Source: Amycolatopsis nigrescens CSC17Ta-90
Lineage (GTDB): Bacteria; Actinomycetota; Actinomycetes; Mycobacteriales; Pseudonocardiaceae
Assembly (NCBI RefSeq): GCF_000384315.1
Contig: NZ_ARVW01000001.1
Span: 7,919,001-7,983,000 of the forward strand
DNA length: 64,000 bases
Direction of reading: 5' to 3'
Part shown: positions 59,971-64,000 of the stretch, piece after piece
Layout of the letters: the number at the start of each line of letters is the position of its first letter
Position numbering within the stretch: position 1 is the first letter of the stretch
Program-made: the position numbers and the translations under genes
Notes under the pieces: generated by a model
What the model was told of the DNA's origin: nothing
Databases searched by the model: none
The model's input: the letters and a program-made list of their open reading frames with translations, nothing else

Positions 59971-61203
59971 ATGCGCACACGACAGCTGTCTTCCCGGGTC
60001 CGAAGAACCATTCGAGTGGGCATTACCGGAGTGGTGCTGGCTTTGTGCGGTGCCCTGCTCAGCTTCGGATCGGCGAGCGCGGGCACCGGGGCCGGCACGG
60101 TGCCGAACAACTGCCGGTTCCCCGGCGAGGTGACGGCCGTGGTGCCGGTGGAGTTCGTCGCGAACTTCCCCGAGACCGTTTCCCCTGGGATGCCGATCCA
60201 GCCGGCGGGGGCGGTGCTGACGGTGGTACTGGCCGAACCGACCGTCACCGCGCTGCGGGACGCGGGGGTGCAGGAGGTGCGCGGTGCCGTGGAGGCGAGG
60301 CTCGGGGTGCGTCAGGGCGGTGGCGGACAGGACATCCCGATCGGACCGCTGGAGTTGCCGGTGGTCACCCTGCCCGGCTCCGGCGAACTGCGGATCCCGG
60401 TGCGGGCCGAGGTCCCGCCGGTTTCGGTGCCCGTGCCGGGACCGGCCACCTTCGAACTCGTGACGGCCGGCCTGGCCCTCACCGATGTGACCTGCACGCC
60501 GGAGCCTGGGCAGGACAACCAGCTCTTCACCGTCACGGTGACGGGACCCCCGGCCAGGAACACCGGCGAAGTGCCCGGCGGCGTTTCGGTGAATGCCCTG
60601 CCGGATACCGTGCGCGCGGCGGCGACGCCACTGAAATACTCGCCACTACGGGTTTTCGTCGACGCCAAGGCCACGATGCGAAAGCTGAACTCCGACCTGG
60701 CGTTCCCGCAGGGCCGGTTCGAGGGCGGGGTGGTGCTGTCGGTGCCGCCGGGCGGCGACCCGGCCGACCGCGGCAAGCTGAACGGAACCCTCGCACTGCC
60801 GCCGGCGAACGGCCGCTTCATCGCCTTCAGCTTCATGCCGACGACCGCACTGGCTACCCTCGAACAACCCGAGCCTGCCACCGGCATGATGAAGGACAAA
60901 CTGATAGACCTGACCATCAAGCAGGTGATCAGGCTGCGGGACGTGCGGGTCGACGGTGTGCCGCTGGACGTTGGCGCCGACTGCCGGACCGTCGAGCCGA
61001 TGTCCGCCACGCTGCGCGGCAGCCTGCCGCTGAAGGTGGGTGAAAAGGGCGAGTTCGTCTCCACGTTCGACCTCCCGCCGTTCACCGGCTGCGGCGTCAC
61101 CGAAGACCTCGACCCCTTGCTCACCGGGCTGGTCTCCGGACCGGGGAACACCCTGTACACCACGTTGACCATGGAATGCGTCGCCACCTGCAAGCCGAAG
61201 TGA
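59971..61203 (+). CDS. Secreted DUF6801-like protein
   Basis: The protein has 410 residues from the ATG at 59971; an ATG at 59941 is in frame. A long basic signal peptide (MRTRQLSSRVRRTIRVGITGVVLALCGALLSFGSASAG) is followed by a beta-rich extracellular protein of DUF6801 style. It shows CRFPGEVTAVVPVEFVANFPETVSPGMPIQPAG and VTCTPEPGQDNQLF. A second related domain after about residue 230 ends with CGVTEDLDPLLTGLVSGPGNTLYTTLTMEC. Cys pairs suggest disulfides. The function is unknown; it is possibly a surface or spore-coat protein. Confidence 0.75.
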   Translation: MRTRQLSSRVRRTIRVGITGVVLALCGALLSFGSASAGTGAGTVPNNCRFPGEVTAVVPVEFVANFPETVSPGMPIQPAGAVLTVVLAEPTVTALRDAGVQEVRGAVEARLGVRQGGGGQDIPIGPLELPVVTLPGSGELRIPVRAEVPPVSVPVPGPATFELVTAGLALTDVTCTPEPGQDNQLFTVTVTGPPARNTGEVPGGVSVNALPDTVRAAATPLKYSPLRVFVDAKATMRKLNSDLAFPQGRFEGGVVLSVPPGGDPADRGKLNGTLALPPANGRFIAFSFMPTTALATLEQPEPATGMMKDKLIDLTIKQVIRLRDVRVDGVPLDVGADCRTVEPMSATLRGSLPLKVGEKGEFVSTFDLPPFTGCGVTEDLDPLLTGLVSGPGNTLYTTLTMECVATCKPK

Positions 61204-61206
61204 CTT

Positions 61207-61235
61207 GCGCTGGAGCGCGCTCCAGCGCTTAGCGT
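61207..61235 (+). promoter_or_regulatory. 22-bp perfect palindrome over the promoter of the SDR gene
   Basis: GCGCTGGAGCG-CGCTCCAGCGC at 61207-61228 is perfectly symmetrical. It directly precedes the -10 TAGCGT (61230-61235), which is 7 nt before the leaderless ATG at 61243. TGGAGCGCGCTCCA is typical of TetR operators. A repressor bound here would block RNA polymerase. The cognate regulator is not adjacent. Confidence 0.8.
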
Positions 61236-61242
61236 CGGTGCC

Positions 61243-62193
61243 ATGACAACACCTCAGCACAAGATCGGTTCCGGCTTCGGCGCCGCCAGCACCGCGGCCG
61301 AAGTCCTGGATGGCATCGATTTGACCGGGAAACTCGCGATCGTGACCGGTGGCTACTCCGGTATCGGCCTGGAGACGACCAGGGTGCTGACCCTGGCCGG
61401 CGCGCACGTGGTGGTGCCCGCCAGGCGCCGCGGCATCGCTGAGGAGGCGCTCACCGGCATCGACGGAGTGGAGGTCGATGAGCTCGATCTCGGCGACCTC
61501 GACAGCGTCCGCACCTTCGCCGAGCGCTTCCTGGCTTCCGGGCGGGGCATCGACCTGTTCATCGGCAGTGCCGGGGTGATGGCCTGCCCCGAGTCGCGGG
61601 TCGGCCCCGGCTGGGAGGCGCAGTTCGCGACCAACCACCTCGGCCATTTCGCGCTGGTCAACCGGCTCTGGCCGGCGATCGCCCCCGGCGCCAGGGTGGT
61701 TTCGGTGTCCTCCAGGGGCCACCATTTCTCCGATATCCGCTGGGACGACCTGCAGTTCGGCGACGGCTACGACAAATGGCAGGCGTACGGCCAGGCGAAG
61801 ACCGCCAACGTGCTGTTCGCCGTGCACCTCGACGCCCTCGCCAAGGCCAGGGGAGTGCGTGCGTTCGCCCTGCACCCCGGCAGCATCCTGACCAAACTCG
61901 GGCGGCACCTGGACCGGCAGGAGCTGATCGACCTCGGCGCCCTCGACGAGTCCGGTGACCCGATGGGGCACGTGAAGACCCCGGAACAGGGCGCCGCGAC
62001 GCAGGTCTGGGCGGCGACTTCGAGCCGGCTCGACGGAATGGGCGGGGTCTACTGCGAGGACTGCGACGTCGCCGAACTCGCCGTTGCCGACGGCCTTCGC
62101 GCGGGTGTTCGCGACTACGCGATCGACCCGGCGCAGGCCGCTCGCTTGTGGACGCTCTCCGCCGAACTCACCGGCGTCAACGCCTTCGCCTGA
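61243..62193 (+). CDS. SDR-family oxidoreductase (retinol-dehydrogenase-like)
   Basis: The 316-residue extended-type SDR has TGGYSGIG near 35-42, the NHLGHF segment and the catalytic YGQAK (Tyr, Lys near 184-188). A C-terminal lid (KTPEQGAATQVWAATSSRLDGMGGVYCEDC) is typical of the WW-domain-oxidoreductase/retinol-dehydrogenase-like group common in actinomycetes. It is expressed from a leaderless promoter under a 22-bp palindrome. The substrate is unknown. Confidence 0.9.
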   Translation: MTTPQHKIGSGFGAASTAAEVLDGIDLTGKLAIVTGGYSGIGLETTRVLTLAGAHVVVPARRRGIAEEALTGIDGVEVDELDLGDLDSVRTFAERFLASGRGIDLFIGSAGVMACPESRVGPGWEAQFATNHLGHFALVNRLWPAIAPGARVVSVSSRGHHFSDIRWDDLQFGDGYDKWQAYGQAKTANVLFAVHLDALAKARGVRAFALHPGSILTKLGRHLDRQELIDLGALDESGDPMGHVKTPEQGAATQVWAATSSRLDGMGGVYCEDCDVAELAVADGLRAGVRDYAIDPAQAARLWTLSAELTGVNAFA

Positions 62194-62196
62194 TTG

Positions 62197-63144
62197 CTAT
62201 TGCCGGGCGAAACCGTCGAGCGCGTCGCGGATCCGGTGGCGCATGGTGTCGCTGCCGGTGTGGCCGGAGTCGTCGATGATGGCCAGTTCGGCGTCCGGCC
62301 AGGCGCGGTCGAGTTCCCAGGCGGTGTGCGGCGGGCTGCTCAGGTCGAGCCGGCCGTGGATCAGTACGCCGGGAATGCCGGTCAGCCGTCCGGCGTCGCG
62401 CAGCAGTGCGCCGTCTTCCAGCCACGCGCGGTGTGAGAAGTAGTGCGCGCAGATCCGGACGATCGCCAGCCGGTCCGCGTGCGGGCGGCTGCCGAAGGCG
62501 TTCGGGCCGGGGGAGTTGAGCGCGTCTTCCCAGGCGCACCAGGCGTTCGCGGCCCGGGTGCGCACGTCGGGGTCGGGGTCCTCGATGAGCCGTGCGTAGG
62601 CGGTGGGGAGGTCGTCACCGGGGCCGGCACCGGCACCGGCCCGGAACTGCTCCCACTGTTCGGGCCGGAACCTAGCGGCGCCGCGGTAAAGCCAGTCGAT
62701 CTCCGAAGGACGGCTGGTGGTGACTCCGGAGATGACGATCTCCGATACCCGGTGCGGATTCCGCTCGGCGTAGGCGAGCAGCAGGGTGGAACCCCAGGAG
62801 CCGCCGTAAAGCAGCCAGCGCTCGATGCCAAGGTGTTCGCGTAGCCGTTCCAGGTCGGAGAGCAGGTGCTCGGTGGTGTTGTGCTTCATGTCCGTCGTCG
62901 GGTCGCTCGCGTGCGGTGTGCTGCGGCCGCACCCGCGCTGGTCGAACAGGACGATCCGGTAGCGCTCCGGATCGAAGCACCGTCGCCGAACCGGCAGGCT
63001 TCCCCAGCCGGGCCCGCCGTGTACGAACACGGCGGGCTTGCCGTCGGGATTTCCGCAGACCTCCCAGTAGATCCGGTTTCCGGTACCGACGTCGAGCATC
63101 CCGTGCTGGTACGGCTCGATCGGCGGGTACAGCGGCTCGGACAT
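62197..63144 (-). CDS. pip: Proline iminopeptidase
   Basis: The 315-residue S33 alpha/beta-hydrolase has the oxyanion motif FVHGGPGWGS, DQRGCGRS and the nucleophile elbow LYGGSWGSTLLLAYA. The acid/His pair is in IHGRLDLSSPP and DSGHTGSD. It removes N-terminal proline from peptides in the cytoplasm. The ATG at 63144 follows GGGAGAG. It converges with the SDR gene 3 bp away. Confidence 0.93.
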   Translation of the reverse strand: MSEPLYPPIEPYQHGMLDVGTGNRIYWEVCGNPDGKPAVFVHGGPGWGSLPVRRRCFDPERYRIVLFDQRGCGRSTPHASDPTTDMKHNTTEHLLSDLERLREHLGIERWLLYGGSWGSTLLLAYAERNPHRVSEIVISGVTTSRPSEIDWLYRGAARFRPEQWEQFRAGAGAGPGDDLPTAYARLIEDPDPDVRTRAANAWCAWEDALNSPGPNAFGSRPHADRLAIVRICAHYFSHRAWLEDGALLRDAGRLTGIPGVLIHGRLDLSSPPHTAWELDRAWPDAELAIIDDSGHTGSDTMRHRIRDALDGFARQ

Positions 63145-63170
63145 CCCGGCTCTCCCTCGGACACAGGTAC

Positions 63171-63182
63171 AACAGTGCTGTT
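63171..63182. promoter_or_regulatory. AACAG-TG-CTGTT palindrome upstream of pip
   Basis: 5-bp arms around a TG centre are flanked by TA on both sides (TACAACAGTGCTGTTATA). It lies in the AT-rich promoter region of pip and resembles small TetR operators. No regulator adjoins within the window. Confidence 0.4.
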
Positions 63183-63359
63183 ATATTAGCGCTACGACAT
63201 CCATCGTCCGCAAGGGGCTCTGACGAATGGGTGATTCTGCTGTCAAAGGTTCTTCCAGCGGACTGATATCGATGAAGCTGCTCGTGGGAATGGGGTCTTC
63301 CGGCTAAAGTCCTACCCTTCTCGATCCGGGTGGGGCGCAGGCGCCGAGGGAGGACGACG

Positions 63360-64000
63360 GTGTTCGTAGGGCGGTCGAGCCTGCTCGCTCTGATCGATCA
63401 GGTCGTCAAGGTGCCCGCGGAGGACGGCCCCGGCGAAACGCGGCCGGTGCTGGTGCTCGAAGGGTGCGGCGGCTCGGGACGCACGGCGGTGTTGGAGCAG
63501 GCGCTCGAAAGGTGGACGGACCAGACCCCCGCGGTACTGGTGCGCCCGCTGGAACTCGACGGCGACGGCGACAGCGCGGTCCGCCCGGTGCTGGCCGCGG
63601 TCATGCTGGGGCTGAGCCTCGGCGCTCCCGGATACACGGTGGCGTTTCCCCGGGTCGTGCTCGCGCATATCGCCCTCGCCGAGAAGACCACCGGGGTCGA
63701 CCCGGGGAAAGCGTTGGAGGGCCTGCGGAAACGGCTCAACACCTATCAGGACCGGACCGCGCTGATCGGGTTCGTCGCCGACCTCGTCCGGGCGGCGGGC
63801 GCGCTGGCGGAGAACATCAAGGTGCCCGGTGCCGCGGCGATCGCGCCCGCGACGGCGGACCGGATCGCCCAGGGCGTGGTGGCCAGGTTGCAACGCTCGC
63901 GGTGGATGGTGCGGTTCACCTGGAGCGAAGCGGCGCTGTCTTGGTTCGGACATCAGGGCCAGGGCCGCAACTTCGACCCCGAGCGCGCGCTGCTCCGGCT
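63360..64000 (+). CDS. ATP-binding-like protein, N-terminal part (cut by window edge)
   Basis: The GTG at 63360 follows GGGAGGA, and the frame is open to the end of the window (213 codons). The N-terminus FVGRSSLLALIDQVVKV then VLVLEGCGGSGRTAVLEQAL has the layout of a STAND/AAA P-loop but with Arg instead of the Walker A Lys, as in three LAL regulators here. The next part includes PLELDGDGDSAVRPVLAAVM and RTALIGFVADLVRAAG. The rest lies outside the window, so the function is open. Confidence 0.7.
   Translation, partial: MFVGRSSLLALIDQVVKVPAEDGPGETRPVLVLEGCGGSGRTAVLEQALERWTDQTPAVLVRPLELDGDGDSAVRPVLAAVMLGLSLGAPGYTVAFPRVVLAHIALAEKTTGVDPGKALEGLRKRLNTYQDRTALIGFVADLVRAAGALAENIKVPGAAAIAPATADRIAQGVVARLQRSRWMVRFTWSEAALSWFGHQGQGRNFDPERALLR

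Overview
The window is high-GC DNA with GC-rich third codon positions, frequent GTG starts, 4-bp stop/start overlaps and many leaderless promoters. This points to a mycelial actinomycete, most probably of the Pseudonocardiales (Amycolatopsis-like). The taxonomic placement is inferred from gene style and not proven. I saw no rRNA, tRNA, CRISPR array or insertion sequence.

Layout. 1-6.9 kb: tandem secreted RTX-like proteins, a GH3 beta-glucosidase coupled to an SDR, a small conserved protein, a divergent MarR/SRPBCC pair with a clear palindromic operator, an NTF2-like protein and a DeoR regulator. 7-24.4 kb: a regulator island with four large LAL-type LuxR ATPases, a PAS-LuxR protein and an IclR protein. 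A compact polyol-type PTS operon (PfkB kinase, IIC, IIB, IIA, Zn dehydrogenase) sits inside it. 24.4-37.1 kb: a divergent biosynthetic gene cluster. 37.1-43.98 kb: an ispH-dxs-ispG operon of the MEP pathway, then a second acyl-CoA-dehydrogenase-like flavoprotein and a methionyl-tRNA synthetase, all on the minus strand. 44-64 kb: mostly ordinary accessory genes (lipoprotein, DUF5997 and LysR-like pair, MFS, GH20, GDSL lipase, GntR, TSUP, TetR-controlled operon, AlkZ-like protein) plus an editing-domain-less threonyl-tRNA synthetase.

The main find is the cluster at 24.4-36.5 kb. It encodes a canonical polyprenyl diphosphate synthase; a second polyprenyl-synthase-fold protein whose IPP-binding Arg is missing, so it is probably an aromatic (indole) prenyltransferase; a PaxM/XiaO-like FAD epoxidase; and a seven-helix Pyr4/PaxB/XiaH-type terpene cyclase with the expected Glu and Asp. 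This is the minimal gene set of indole terpenoid biosynthesis. It is decorated by a P450 with ferredoxin, a large FAD hydroxylase, an epoxide-hydrolase-like protein, a flavin reductase with a XiaF-like flavoprotein, an MFS pump, and an unusual short tryptophan-2,3-dioxygenase homologue lacking the Arg that binds the substrate carboxylate. The adjacent MEP genes would supply isoprenyl precursors.

The second find is regulatory. The metG and thrS genes are each preceded by a leaderless leader peptide carrying consecutive Met (2) or Thr (3) codons, followed by a pause hairpin and a GC-rich terminator. This is ribosome-mediated attenuation by the cognate amino acid. All functions are read from sequence motifs only, without database searches.
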